Part shown: positions 17,439-26,112 of the stretch, piece by piece
How the letters are laid out: each line of letters starts with the position of its first letter
How positions within the stretch are numbered: position 1 is the stretch's first letter
Origin: Rhodospirillales bacterium
Lineage (GTDB): Bacteria; Pseudomonadota; Alphaproteobacteria; Rhodospirillales; Shumkoniaceae
Reading direction: 5' to 3'
Length of the DNA: 64,000 nucleotides
Assembly (NCBI GenBank): GCA_018432935.1
Contig: JAHDSF010000004.1
Coordinates: forward strand, 167,089 to 231,088
Program-made: the position numbers and the translations under genes
The notes under the pieces: model-generated
Told to the model about the DNA's origin: nothing
What the model saw: only the letters and a program-made list of their open reading frames with translations
The model's database searches: none

Positions 17439-19205
17439 ATGTCCCTCAGCACCTTGACCTTCATCGTCGTCGGGTTGTCGTTCGCCCTTTACATCGGCAT
17501 CGCCATCTGGGCGAAGGCGCGATCGACGGGCGATTTCTATGTCGCCGGCAAGGGCGTTCATCCGGTCGTCAACGGAATGGCCACCGGCGCCGACTGGATG
17601 AGCGCGGCGTCGTTCATCTCCATGGCCGGTCTGATCGCGTTCCTCGGATTCGGCGGATCGGTTTACCTGATGGGCTGGACCGGCGGCTACGTGCTGCTGG
17701 CGATGCTGCTGGCCCCGTACCTGCGAAAGTACGGCAAGTATACGGTGCCGGAATTCATCGGCGACCGCTACTACTCGACCGCCGCCCGCATCGTCGCCGT
17801 CATCTGCCTGATCTTCATCTCGTTCACCTACGTCGCCGGGCAGATGCGGGGCGTCGGCATCGTGTTTTCGCGCTATCTCGAGGTCAACATCGAGACGGGC
17901 ATCATCGTCGGCATGGCGATCGTCTTCTTCTACGCCGTCCTCGGCGGCATGAAGGGCATCACCTATACCCAGGTCGCCCAGTACTGCGTCCTCATCCTCG
18001 CCTACACGGTGCCGGCGGTCTTCATCTCGCTGCAGCTCACCGGCGTGGTGCTGCCGCAGATCGGCCTCGGCTCGACGCTCGCGAACGATTCCGGCTATCT
18101 GCTCCAGAACCTCAACGAGATGGTCACCGCACTCGGGTTCGACCAGTACACCCACGCCAACATCTCGACCATCAACATGTTCGCGATCACCTTCGCGCTG
18201 ATGGTCGGCACCGCCGGGCTGCCGCACATCATCGTCCGCTTCTTCACCGTGCCGCGGGTTCGCGACGCCCGCATCTCGGCGGGGTGGGCGCTGGTGTTCA
18301 TCGCGCTGCTCTACACCGTGGCCCCCGCGGTCGGCGCGATGGCGCGCTACAACCTGACCTCTACCATCCAGCAGGGCCCGGTCGGCGCCCCGACCGCCAA
18401 TCTCGCCTATGACGAGCGCCCCAACTGGTTCAAGCGGTGGGAGAGCACCGGTCTGATCAAGTTCGAGGACAAGAACGGCGACGGCCGCATCCAGTACTAC
18501 AACGACAAGAACGCCGCCTTCACCAGTCAGGCCCAGTCCTGGGGATGGCAGGGCAGCGAGCTCAGGGTCGACAACGACATCATGGTGCTGGCCAACCCCG
18601 AGATCGCGCAGCTGCCGAACTGGGTGATCGCGCTGGTGGCCGCGGGCGGCATCGCCGCCGCGCTGTCCACCGCGGCGGGATTGCTGCTGGTGATTTCGGC
18701 AGGGGTCTCCCACGATCTCCTGAAGGGGGCGATGATGCCGCGCATCTCGGAGAAGAACGAGCTGCTGGCGGGGCGGGTGTCGGTCGCGGTCGCGATCGTC
18801 ATCGCCGGCTATCTCGGCATCAACCCGCCGGGGTTCGTCGCCCAGGTGGTGGCGTTCGCCTTCGGCCTCGCGGCGGCATCCCTGTTCCCGGTCATCCTCA
18901 TGGGCATCTTCTCGCGCACCATGAACCGGGAAGGGGCGATCGCCGGCATGCTGACGGGGCTGGTGTTCACGATGGGCTACATCCTCGTCTACAAGGGGGT
19001 GTTCATCACGCCGCTGCTGCCCAACACGCCCGAGAACTGGCTGTTCGGCATCTCTCCGGAAGGCATCGGCACCATCGGTATGGTCCTGAACTTCGCGGTC
19101 GCCTTCGCGGTCAGCCGGGTCACGGCCCGGCCGCCGAAGGAGATCCAGGACATGATCGAGATGATCCGCACGCCGCGCGCCGCCAAGCCGGTGGCGGCGG
19201 AGTAG
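17439..19205 (+). CDS. Sodium:solute symporter large subunit (VC_2705 family)
   Basis: This 588-residue SSS-family carrier has about 13 helices. Family hallmarks include ATGADWMSAASFISMAG near residue 50 and GGMKGITYTQVAQYCVL near residue 170. It is related to ActP acetate permeases, so a small carboxylate is the likely substrate, imported with Na+ or H+. An extra loop at about 325-380 holds DKNGDGRIQYYN (344-355), close to an EF-hand calcium loop. The gene follows the DUF4212 subunit and precedes a strong hairpin and the cNMP-CBS-nucleotidyltransferase gene. Confidence 0.92.
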   Translation: MSLSTLTFIVVGLSFALYIGIAIWAKARSTGDFYVAGKGVHPVVNGMATGADWMSAASFISMAGLIAFLGFGGSVYLMGWTGGYVLLAMLLAPYLRKYGKYTVPEFIGDRYYSTAARIVAVICLIFISFTYVAGQMRGVGIVFSRYLEVNIETGIIVGMAIVFFYAVLGGMKGITYTQVAQYCVLILAYTVPAVFISLQLTGVVLPQIGLGSTLANDSGYLLQNLNEMVTALGFDQYTHANISTINMFAITFALMVGTAGLPHIIVRFFTVPRVRDARISAGWALVFIALLYTVAPAVGAMARYNLTSTIQQGPVGAPTANLAYDERPNWFKRWESTGLIKFEDKNGDGRIQYYNDKNAAFTSQAQSWGWQGSELRVDNDIMVLANPEIAQLPNWVIALVAAGGIAAALSTAAGLLLVISAGVSHDLLKGAMMPRISEKNELLAGRVSVAVAIVIAGYLGINPPGFVAQVVAFAFGLAAASLFPVILMGIFSRTMNREGAIAGMLTGLVFTMGYILVYKGVFITPLLPNTPENWLFGISPEGIGTIGMVLNFAVAFAVSRVTARPPKEIQDMIEMIRTPRAAKPVAAE

Positions 19206-19210
19206 AGACC

Positions 19211-19254
19211 GGGGCGGGCCTTCCCGAAAGGCAAGGCCCGCCCCATCTTTCTCA
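19211..19254 (+). terminator. Strong hairpin after the symporter gene
   Basis: GGGGCGGGCCTT (19211-19222) pairs perfectly with AAGGCCCGCCCC (19233-19244), then ATCTTTCTC follows. It sits 6 bases after the symporter stop and 35 bases before the next gene, so it may be a partial terminator that lowers expression of the downstream regulator. Confidence 0.65.
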
Positions 19255-19288
19255 GAAGTTCCGCTGCCACGGGGGGAACCTGGGTCGC

Positions 19289-21139
19289 ATGGAACTCGCC
19301 GAGATCATCGCTTTTCTGGCCGCCCGCCATCCGTTCGACCTCCTGCCGCGCGAGGCGCTCGAGGCGCTGGTGCGCAAGATCGAGATCCGTTACGTGCGCA
19401 AGGGCACCGTCATCATGAGCCCCGGCGACGTCGTCACCATGCTGTCGGTGGTCCGCAGCGGCGCCGTCGAGACCCACGACGGCGAGGGCAATCTGCTCGC
19501 CCGCCTGGGAGAGGGCGAGGTGTTCGGGGTCCGCGCACTGTTCCGCGGCGGCCGCGCCGTCCATCGCTCGGCGGCGATCGAGGACTGCCTGCTGTACCAG
19601 ATCCCGGCCCCTGCGTTCGAGCGCCTGCGCCGCGACCATGCCGCGTTTGCCTTCCATTTCGCCCCGCTCGAGGGCGGGCGGCTCAAGGAAGCGCAGCCGC
19701 TCGACGGGGAGCGATCCTTCCCGCTCCTGTCGATGCGGATCGCCGACCTGCTGCGACGGCCGCCCGTCACGGTCGCGCCGGAAACCCCGGTCCGCGAGGC
19801 CTCGCAGCGGATGCGCGACGAGGGGGTGTCAAGCCTGCTTGTCAGCGAGGGCGGCAAGCTGGTCGGCATCCTGACCGACCGCGACCTGCGCAACCGCGTT
19901 CTTGCCGCGGGCCTCGATCCGCAGACGGCGGTCGCCGCTGTGATGACCCGGGACCCGCACCGGATCGATGCCGACCGGCCCGCCTTCGACGCCTCGATGG
20001 CGATGTCGCGCCACAACATCCACCACCTGCCGGTGGTCCAGGGCGACACCCTGATCGGCTGCGTCACCACGACCAACCTGGTGAATGCGCAGACGGTGTC
20101 GACCGTGCACCTCGCCGGCGAGATGTTCAGCCGCCGCTCGGTGGAAGGCCTGCGCGACGTGGTGCGGCAGATCCCGGGCCTCGTGTTCCACCTCGTCCAG
20201 GCCGGCGCCACCGCGCGCGGCATCGGGCTTGCGACCTCGACCCTGGCCGATGCGGCGGCACGGCGGCTGCTGCAGCTTGGCGAGGAGAAGCTCGGGCCGC
20301 CTCCGGTGCCCTACGTCTGGCTTGCCGCGGGGTCGCAGGCCCGGCAGGAGCAGTCGGCTGTTTCGGACCAGGACAACGCCCTCCTCCTCGACGAGGCCTA
20401 CGACGAAGCGCGCCATGGCGACTATTTCCGCGAGCTGGCACAGATGGTCTGCAGCGGCCTCGATACCTGCGGCTATGTCTTCTGTCCCGGCGAGGCGATG
20501 GCGATGACCACCCGCTGGCGCCAGCCGCTGGGGGTCTGGCAGGGCTACTTCCGGCGCTGGATCGAGGAACCGGACCCCAAGGCGCTGATGCTGAGCAGCA
20601 TCTTCTTCGACCTCCGCCCGGTGCATGGGTCGGAAGCGCTGTTCGAGACGCTGCGCGCGACGATCCTGGAGCGGGCGCGCCGCAGCCGGATCTTCCAGGC
20701 CTACATGGCCAAGAACGCGCTCACCCATCATCCGCCTCTCGGGTTCTTCCGCAACCTGGTGCTGATCCGCGGCGGCGAGCACCACCATGCGCTTGATCTC
20801 AAGCACAACGGCGTGGTGCCGATCGTCGACCTGGCGCGCGTCCATGCGCTTACGCTGGGGTCGCCGGCCGTCAACACCGACGAGCGGCTGCACGTCGCCC
20901 GCGACGCCGGCCTCATCAGCGCCGACGGCGCCGCCGACCTGATCGAGGCGCTCGAGTACATCGGGCACCTCCGCATCCTCCATCAGGCGCGCCAGGTCCG
21001 CGCCGGCAAGCCGGCCGACAACTTCATGCAGCCCAAAGACCTGTCGGGCTTCGAGCGGGCCCACCTGAAGGACGCCTTCGCGGTCGTCAAGACGATGCAG
21101 GCGGCCCTCGCCAACACCTACCAAGCCGACAAGTTCTGA
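19289..21139 (+). CDS. cNMP-binding, CBS-pair and DUF294 nucleotidyltransferase regulator
   Basis: Domains in the 616-residue protein are a cyclic-nucleotide-binding fold (about 10-125), a CBS pair (about 150-275), a DUF294 nucleotidyltransferase core (about 300-440) and its C-terminal helical domain (about 465-610). The catalytic pattern is intact: Gly348-Ser349, Glu354, Asp360 and Asp362 in SDQDN, as in GlnD-type enzymes. I infer a signalling enzyme that senses nucleotides and may modify a protein or make a small nucleotide. The conserved link to DUF4212/SSS symporters suggests control of that transporter. Start ATG at 19289. Confidence 0.9.
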   Translation: MELAEIIAFLAARHPFDLLPREALEALVRKIEIRYVRKGTVIMSPGDVVTMLSVVRSGAVETHDGEGNLLARLGEGEVFGVRALFRGGRAVHRSAAIEDCLLYQIPAPAFERLRRDHAAFAFHFAPLEGGRLKEAQPLDGERSFPLLSMRIADLLRRPPVTVAPETPVREASQRMRDEGVSSLLVSEGGKLVGILTDRDLRNRVLAAGLDPQTAVAAVMTRDPHRIDADRPAFDASMAMSRHNIHHLPVVQGDTLIGCVTTTNLVNAQTVSTVHLAGEMFSRRSVEGLRDVVRQIPGLVFHLVQAGATARGIGLATSTLADAAARRLLQLGEEKLGPPPVPYVWLAAGSQARQEQSAVSDQDNALLLDEAYDEARHGDYFRELAQMVCSGLDTCGYVFCPGEAMAMTTRWRQPLGVWQGYFRRWIEEPDPKALMLSSIFFDLRPVHGSEALFETLRATILERARRSRIFQAYMAKNALTHHPPLGFFRNLVLIRGGEHHHALDLKHNGVVPIVDLARVHALTLGSPAVNTDERLHVARDAGLISADGAADLIEALEYIGHLRILHQARQVRAGKPADNFMQPKDLSGFERAHLKDAFAVVKTMQAALANTYQADKF

Positions 21140-21149
21140 GGAGGCGGGA

Positions 21150-21806
21150 ATGTGGCTGCACGAACTCGGCGCCGAGGTGCGTCGCCGCCTGTTCCGGCCC
21201 CCCCGCCTGCAGGCGGCATACCGGAACTCGCCGTACGATGAAGTCGAGTTCCTTGCCGTCGACGTCGAGACGACCGGCCTCGATCCCACTTCAGATGCAA
21301 TCCTGAGCGTCGGCTACGTCCCGGTCAGCGGCGGGGCGGTACGGCTCGCCGATGCCGGCTACCACCTTGTGCGACCGCCCCGCGCCATTCCCGAAGACAC
21401 TGCCGTGCTGCACGGGCTGCTCGAGGAGAACCTGCGGACGGCGCCGCCTCTCGCCGAGGTGCTGCCGACGGTGATAGAGGCCTTCCGGGGGCGCGTCGGC
21501 ATCGCCCACCACGCAACGCTGGAGATCGCCTTTCTGACGGCTGCTTGCCGCACCATCTCGGGAAACGACTTCCGCGTGCCTTTCGTCTGCACCCTGGCGC
21601 TGGAGAAGCGGGCGCTGGCACGGCGCGGCAAGGCGGTGGGAGCGGGTGACCTGCGCCTGGCGAGCGCGCGGTCGCGCTATGGCCTGCCGCGGTATCGTGC
21701 CCATGACGCCCTGAACGATGCGCTCGGGGCCGCGGAGCTGTTTCTCGCCCAGGCCGCCCAGGCCTCGGGACGCAAGCCTGCGACGCTGGGGCAACTGATG
21801 GCGTGA
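21150..21806 (+). CDS. DnaQ-like 3'-5' exonuclease
   Basis: The 218-residue protein has the DEDDh exonuclease fold. Exo I is FLAVDVETTGLDP (Asp38, Glu40), Exo II contains IAHHATLEIAFL, and Exo III is RAHDALNDAL. It starts 10 bases after the nucleotidyltransferase regulator stop, so the two are probably co-transcribed. Polymerase III epsilon is encoded elsewhere in most genomes. This shorter paralogue recurs next to cNMP-CBS-DUF294 genes, which suggests it might degrade a nucleotide or oligonucleotide signal rather than proofread DNA. That role is inference. Confidence 0.88.
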   Translation: MWLHELGAEVRRRLFRPPRLQAAYRNSPYDEVEFLAVDVETTGLDPTSDAILSVGYVPVSGGAVRLADAGYHLVRPPRAIPEDTAVLHGLLEENLRTAPPLAEVLPTVIEAFRGRVGIAHHATLEIAFLTAACRTISGNDFRVPFVCTLALEKRALARRGKAVGAGDLRLASARSRYGLPRYRAHDALNDALGAAELFLAQAAQASGRKPATLGQLMA

Positions 21807-21819
21807 AGGGGGAGACGGG

Positions 21820-22356
21820 ATGTTCGTAGAGATCATCGTTGCGGTATGCGTTGCCTTCGCGGCAGCCGGGCTCGCCATCCTCGCCGCCAGGATCGCGCGG
21901 CGGAGGCTGCCGACGCTTGGGATATTGGGAATCGCGGCGGGCGCCGTGATCGTGTCGCTGACGTGGCTGCGTTACGGCTGGGCCGAGCGGGTACGCGCCG
22001 CCCTGCCCCCGGAAGTCCGCATCGTCCGCGAGCTGCGGTCGCAAAGCGTGTTCGAGCCGTGGACGTTCATCGCCCCACGAGTCAGCGGTCTGGTTGCCAT
22101 TGACGATTCCAGGACGATGCGCCACCCGAGCCAGCCCGGTGTTCTGATCGTTTCGCTGATCCATGCCGAGCGCCACGCGGAAACGCTCTCGCTGCGGGTC
22201 CTGGTCGACTGCCCGCGGTCGCGCTACGCCTTGCTCGAAGGGCCGCCGGAGATCGGCAACGCGCTTCCCGAGCATGCATCCTGGCAGACTGGCGCCGAAG
22301 GAAACGACCTGCTGGCCGCGTCGTGCGGCACCGCCGGAAAGGCACCTTCTCGCTGA
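21820..22356 (+). CDS. Hypothetical membrane-anchored protein
   Basis: The 178-residue protein has two N-terminal membrane helices (about 4-25 and 32-50). A soluble domain of about 125 residues follows, probably periplasmic if the usual topology holds. I recognise no family. It has two cysteines in the soluble part and a C-terminal CGTAGKAPSR tail. It begins 13 bases after the exonuclease stop and precedes a DedA-like gene by about 70 bases, so it may belong to the same transcript. Confidence 0.6.
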   Translation: MFVEIIVAVCVAFAAAGLAILAARIARRRLPTLGILGIAAGAVIVSLTWLRYGWAERVRAALPPEVRIVRELRSQSVFEPWTFIAPRVSGLVAIDDSRTMRHPSQPGVLIVSLIHAERHAETLSLRVLVDCPRSRYALLEGPPEIGNALPEHASWQTGAEGNDLLAASCGTAGKAPSR

Positions 22357-22423
22357 GCTTGCCGTTGCCCCGGCTTCTGCTCCCTGCTAAATCCTCCCGC
22401 TGCAGATCCCAGGGGGGTTGCCC

Positions 22424-23005
22424 GTGCTGCGACGCCTGTACGATTGGACCATGGCCCTGTCCGCCCACCCGAAAGCCCTGTGGGCGCTGGCCGCCGTATC
22501 GTTCGTCGAAAGCTCGTTCTTCCCCATTCCGCCGGACGCCTTGCTGATTCCGATGGCCCTGGCGAAGCCGGCCAGGGCGTGGCGCATCGCCTTGGTCTGC
22601 ACCGTCAGCTCGGTGGTCGGAGGCATGTTCGGCTACGCGATCGGCTATTTCGCCTTCGAGGCGATCGGACGGCCGATGCTTGAGCTGTACGGCTACGGCA
22701 GCAAGTTCGCCGAGTTCCGGGACTGGTACAACGCTTGGGGGGCCTGGGCGGTTTTCATCGCCGGGCTGACGCCCTTCCCCTACAAGGTCATCACCATTCT
22801 CAGCGGGGTCACCGCGCTTGATCTCGCCGTCTTCACCATCGCCTCGGTCCTGGCCAGGGGGCTCCGCTTCTATCTCGTGGCGGCCCTGCTTTGGTGGTTC
22901 GGCGAACCGATCCGCATCTTCATCGAAAAGCGCCTGGGGCTGCTGACGGTCCTGTTCTGTGTGCTGCTGGTCGGCGGCTTCGTGGTCGCCCGCTACGCCT
23001 TGTAA
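22424..23005 (+). CDS. DedA-family membrane protein, YqaA type
   Basis: This 193-residue protein matches the SNARE-associated/DedA fold: VSFVESSFFPIPPDALLIPM near the N-terminus, GGMFGYAIGYFAFEAIGR, then FIAGLTPFPYKVITILSG, which is the family's conserved re-entrant region. About five membrane helices. DedA proteins act in lipid-carrier flipping and membrane homeostasis. A GTG at 22424 lies six bases after AGGGGGG and is the best start. A TTG at 22418 is too close to the ribosome site. Followed by dsbB 10 bases later. Confidence 0.82.
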   Translation: MLRRLYDWTMALSAHPKALWALAAVSFVESSFFPIPPDALLIPMALAKPARAWRIALVCTVSSVVGGMFGYAIGYFAFEAIGRPMLELYGYGSKFAEFRDWYNAWGAWAVFIAGLTPFPYKVITILSGVTALDLAVFTIASVLARGLRFYLVAALLWWFGEPIRIFIEKRLGLLTVLFCVLLVGGFVVARYAL

Positions 23006-23015
23006 GGGAGGAACG

Positions 23016-23510
23016 ATGCCGGAGCAGTTCAGGCTCACCGACCGGTCTCTGGGCGTCGCCATCGCGGTGGTGAGCCTCGTCACCCTCGTCTTCGCGCTCG
23101 GGATGGAGCGCCTGCTCGATTTGCCGCCCTGCTCGCTGTGCGTCAACCAGCGCTGGACCTATGTCGCCGCCCTCCTGTTCGGCGCCGCCGCCGCGGCGAC
23201 CGGCGGCACCGGAGTGCGTGTCCTCCTGCTCGGCCTGGCGGGGGCGGCGTTCCTCATCGGCGCCGCCATCGCCGCCTTCCATGTCGGCGTCGAGCACGGC
23301 TGGTGGTCGGCGATCGGCACCTGCGCCGGCGACATCCCCGAGCTCGACATCACCCAGCTTCAGGAGCGCTTGCAGAACCTGCAGGAGCCGCGCTGCGACG
23401 AGGTGCTCTGGCGCCTGTTCGGACTGTTCAGCCTGGCCGAAATCAATGCCGTCGCATCGCTGGGGTTCGGCGTCGCAACCTTGACCGCCCTGTCCCGGAT
23501 GCGCCGCTAG
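23016..23510 (+). CDS. dsbB: Disulfide bond formation protein B
   Basis: The 164-residue protein has four membrane helices and the two periplasmic cysteine pairs of DsbB: Cys39 and Cys42 in PPCSLC, then Cys in GTCAGD and EPRCDEV. DsbB reoxidises DsbA and passes electrons to quinone. The first helix pair holds WTYVAA after the active-site loop. AGGGAGG precedes the ATG at 23016. The gene directly follows the DedA-like gene and converges on the transketolase operon. Confidence 0.9.
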   Translation: MPEQFRLTDRSLGVAIAVVSLVTLVFALGMERLLDLPPCSLCVNQRWTYVAALLFGAAAAATGGTGVRVLLLGLAGAAFLIGAAIAAFHVGVEHGWWSAIGTCAGDIPELDITQLQERLQNLQEPRCDEVLWRLFGLFSLAEINAVASLGFGVATLTALSRMRR

Positions 23511-23516
23511 GGGTGA

Positions 23517-23534
23517 GGCGGGCTTTCGCCCGCC
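23517..23534. terminator. Stem-loop between dsbB and transketolase genes
   Basis: GGCGGGC (23517-23523) and GCCCGCC (23528-23534) flank a TTTC loop between two convergent genes. There is no long U-tract on either strand, so termination is probable but not certain. Confidence 0.4.
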
Positions 23535-23554
23535 GCCCTTCCGCAGCTCTGGCC

Positions 23555-24490
23555 TCAGGCCTTGCGCAGAGCGATCCGCACCGCTTCTGCGATGTCGCCC
23601 GCCGTCAGCCGGTAGTGGCCTACCAGATCGCCGTAGCTCGCCGCCGACTGGCCCCACACGTCCTGGATGGCGACGCATTCCACCGGACGGCCGTCGCCCC
23701 GCAGGGCGAGACAGACGACCGAGCCAAGGCCGCCATTGATCGTGTGCTCTTCGGCCGTCACGATGGCGCGCACGCCTTCCGTCAGCGCCCGCAGGTCCGC
23801 GTCCTTCACCGGCTTCAGGGTGGGAACGTTGACGACCCGCAGCGCGATCCCTTCGCCGGTCAGCGTCTCCGCCGCCTCGAGCGCGCGATGGACCATGGCG
23901 CCGGCGGCGAACACCACCGCGTCGGAGCCCTGCCGCAAGACGTACGGCTGGCCGATCACGAAGGCCCGGTCGGACGGCGTGACGTCGGGCCAGTCGGCAC
24001 GGTGGACGCGCAGGTATACCGGGCCCGGATGCGCCGCCGCCGCCCTCACCGCCGCCGCCATCTCGGGGCCGTCGCACGGCTCGATCACCGTCATCCCCGG
24101 GATCGCCCGCATGATCGCCACGTCCTCGATCGCCTGATGGGTCGAGCCGTCGCCGAAATCGGACAACCCGGCGCAGGTGCCGACCACCGTGACGTTCAGG
24201 CCGGGAATGCCGATGCTGGTGCGGATCTGGTCGTAGGCGCGCCCGGTCGCGAACACCGCGAACGAGTTGATGAAGGCGATCTTGCCGGTGAGCGCGAGCC
24301 CGGCCGCGAACGAGGCCATGTTCTGCTCGGCGATGCTCATCTCGAAGTGACGTTGCGGATAGGCGGCCTCGAACAGGCAGCTCATGGTCGACTTGCCGAG
24401 GTCGGCCTCGAGCGCGACCACGTTCGGGTTCTCGGCGCCCAGGGCGACCAGGGTGCGGCCATAGACTTCGCTCAGGTTCTGCACAGCCAT
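23555..24490 (-). CDS. Transketolase, C-terminal half subunit
   Basis: The 311-residue protein corresponds to the pyrimidine-binding and C-terminal domains of transketolase. The catalytic Glu lies in MSIAEQNMASFAAGLAL, and FGDGSTHQAIEDVAIMRAIP follows. Together with the next gene it rebuilds a complete two-gene transketolase that moves C2 units between sugars with thiamine diphosphate. I use the ATG at 24490, 5 bases after GGGAGGGG. An in-frame GTG at 24505 overlapping the upstream stop is less likely. It is the last gene of the operon. Confidence 0.92.
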   Translation of the reverse strand: MAVQNLSEVYGRTLVALGAENPNVVALEADLGKSTMSCLFEAAYPQRHFEMSIAEQNMASFAAGLALTGKIAFINSFAVFATGRAYDQIRTSIGIPGLNVTVVGTCAGLSDFGDGSTHQAIEDVAIMRAIPGMTVIEPCDGPEMAAAVRAAAAHPGPVYLRVHRADWPDVTPSDRAFVIGQPYVLRQGSDAVVFAAGAMVHRALEAAETLTGEGIALRVVNVPTLKPVKDADLRALTEGVRAIVTAEEHTINGGLGSVVCLALRGDGRPVECVAIQDVWGQSAASYGDLVGHYRLTAGDIAEAVRIALRKA

Positions 24491-24501
24491 GGTCCCCTCC
24501 C

Positions 24502-25314
24502 TCACGCCGCCAGGGCAGCGAGCGCCTGCTCGTACTGCTCCTTGGTCATCACCCCGTTGTGGAACGCCGGGTTGTTCTCGGCGAATGCGATCCCCTTGCC
24601 CTTGACGGTGTTGGCGACGATCACCGTGGGACCGCCCTGGTCGGCCGCATCGAGGGCGCCGACGATCTGCCGCATGTCATGGCCGTCGATCTCGATCACC
24701 CGCCAGCCGAAGGCCGCCCACTTGTCGGCATGAGGGTTGGAATCGAAGCGCTCGACGATCGGCCCCATGGCCTGCAGCCGGTTGCGGTCCAGGATGGCGA
24801 CCAGGTTGTCGAGCTTGAAGGCCTTGGCAGCCATCGCGGCCTCCCAGATCTGGCCCTCGGACTGCTCGCCGTCGCCGACCAGGACATAGACCTTGCTCTT
24901 GCGCCCGTCGAGCCGGAGCCCGGCGGCGATGCCGCAGGCAATCGACAGGCCGTGGCCGAGCGAGCCTGTGTTGGCCTCGATCCCCGGACAGAGCTTGCGG
25001 TCGGGGTGGCCCTGCAGGATCGAGCCCAGGGTCTTCACACGATCGAGCTCGGCTTCGGGAAAGAAGCCCAGTTCAGCCAGGGCGGCGTACTGAACCAGCG
25101 CCCCGTGTCCTTTGCTGAGGAGGAAGCGGTCGCGGTCGGGCCAGCCCGGGTTGCGGGGGTCGATGCGCATCTTGCCGAAGTAAAGCGCGGTCACCAGGTC
25201 GGCGGCCGAGCACGAGCCGCCCAGGTGTCCCTTCTTGCCCCAGCCGATCTCGCGCACGATCTTGCGGCGCAGGGCGCGGGCCTTGCCTTCGAGGAAGGCG
25301 ATGGTGGCGTCCAT
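24502..25314 (-). CDS. Transketolase, N-terminal half subunit
   Basis: The 270-residue protein is the thiamine diphosphate-binding half of transketolase. GDGEQSEGQIWEAAMAAKAF is the cofactor motif (GDG to the Asn-containing region), and FLLSKGHGALVQYAAL and ANTGSLGHGLSIACG are conserved. The ATG at 25314 follows GGAG. Split transketolases are common in catabolic clusters and in archaea, and usually serve specialised sugar pathways, not the housekeeping pentose cycle. A repeat of about 70 bp separates this gene from the racemase-like gene upstream. Confidence 0.92.
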   Translation of the reverse strand: MDATIAFLEGKARALRRKIVREIGWGKKGHLGGSCSAADLVTALYFGKMRIDPRNPGWPDRDRFLLSKGHGALVQYAALAELGFFPEAELDRVKTLGSILQGHPDRKLCPGIEANTGSLGHGLSIACGIAAGLRLDGRKSKVYVLVGDGEQSEGQIWEAAMAAKAFKLDNLVAILDRNRLQAMGPIVERFDSNPHADKWAAFGWRVIEIDGHDMRQIVGALDAADQGGPTVIVANTVKGKGIAFAENNPAFHNGVMTKEQYEQALAALAA

Positions 25315-25338
25315 GTCAGTGTCTCCTGACCTTTCCTT

Positions 25339-25406
25339 CGTCATTCCGGCGAAAGCCGGAATCCAGGCGGCGGCGCCGTCCGGACCCGGCTTTCGCCGCG
25401 GTGACG
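25339..25406. repeat. Palindromic dispersed repeat, inverted pair
   Basis: The unit CGTCATTCCGGCGAAAGCCG plus GAATCCAG (25339-25366) is followed by a near-inverted copy (25382-25406, GGACCCGGCTTTCGCCGCGG then TGACG). The same unit appears at 35426. This fits the small REP or MITE-like elements found in many proteobacterial genomes. It lies between two genes of one operon, so it is transcribed and may fold as RNA. Confidence 0.7.
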
Positions 25407-25417
25407 ACCACTTGAGT

Positions 25418-26098
25418 TCACAGCGATTCCAGGATTTCCCGCGCCCGCGTGACGCCGGTGCGGCCGCTATTGTAGACCGGAACCCTGGTGTTCTGGAGCA
25501 TCGGCTCCAGCGCCGTCATCGAGACCTGCGCCATGACGATGGCGTCGACCTGCTGCGACAGCCGGTCGATCAGGTCGAGCAGGATCTCGTTGTGCTTGTC
25601 GGGCTTGCCGGCCTGCAACGCCTGGAACGCCTCGGCGCTGAGTTCGGTCTTGATGCTGACGTCCTTGCCGGCGTCGCGGGCCGCCCGCTTCAGCAGATTC
25701 TCCGACGACGGCACCGTCATCGGCAGGGTTGCCAGCAGGCCGACCCGGCTGCCCTGGCGTACCGCCAGGTCCATCATCGGCCGGTCGATCTGCAACAGCG
25801 GGATGCGGAGCATCGGACGGGCATGGTCGACTGCCGGGTTGAAGGTCGAGCACGCGAGCATCACGAGGTCGCAGCCGGCCTCCTCGAGATTGTGGGCGTA
25901 CTGGACGAACTTGGCGAAGTTGTGCGGCGGGATGGTACCGATCGGCGCCGCCAGGTTGTCGCGCTGGATGGTATCGTCGCCGAAGTGCATGACCTTGACC
26001 TCGGGCATGATCTCGTCCGTGTACTTCTTGACGACGGTCGCGGTGAAGCAGGCGGCGTGAATGACGCCCAGCGTCCGGTTGGCAATCGGTTTGGCCAT
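25418..26098 (-). CDS. Asp/Glu/hydantoin racemase-like enzyme lacking the second cysteine
   Basis: The 226-residue protein has the Asp/Glu racemase superfamily fold. The first catalytic region LVMLACSTFNP keeps its cysteine (Cys83). The second half, where the family normally has a cysteine in a G-C-T/A motif, reads VMAQVSMTAL with none. A true two-base racemase is therefore unlikely. A decarboxylase, isomerase or lyase-type activity is possible. The ATG at 26098 follows GGAGGAAACCCC. It lies 14 bases after the XRE-cupin gene and upstream of the transketolase halves, so it probably acts in the same pathway. Confidence 0.8.
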   Translation of the reverse strand: MAKPIANRTLGVIHAACFTATVVKKYTDEIMPEVKVMHFGDDTIQRDNLAAPIGTIPPHNFAKFVQYAHNLEEAGCDLVMLACSTFNPAVDHARPMLRIPLLQIDRPMMDLAVRQGSRVGLLATLPMTVPSSENLLKRAARDAGKDVSIKTELSAEAFQALQAGKPDKHNEILLDLIDRLSQQVDAIVMAQVSMTALEPMLQNTRVPVYNSGRTGVTRAREILESL

Positions 26099-26112
26099 GG
26101 GGTTTCCTCCGA

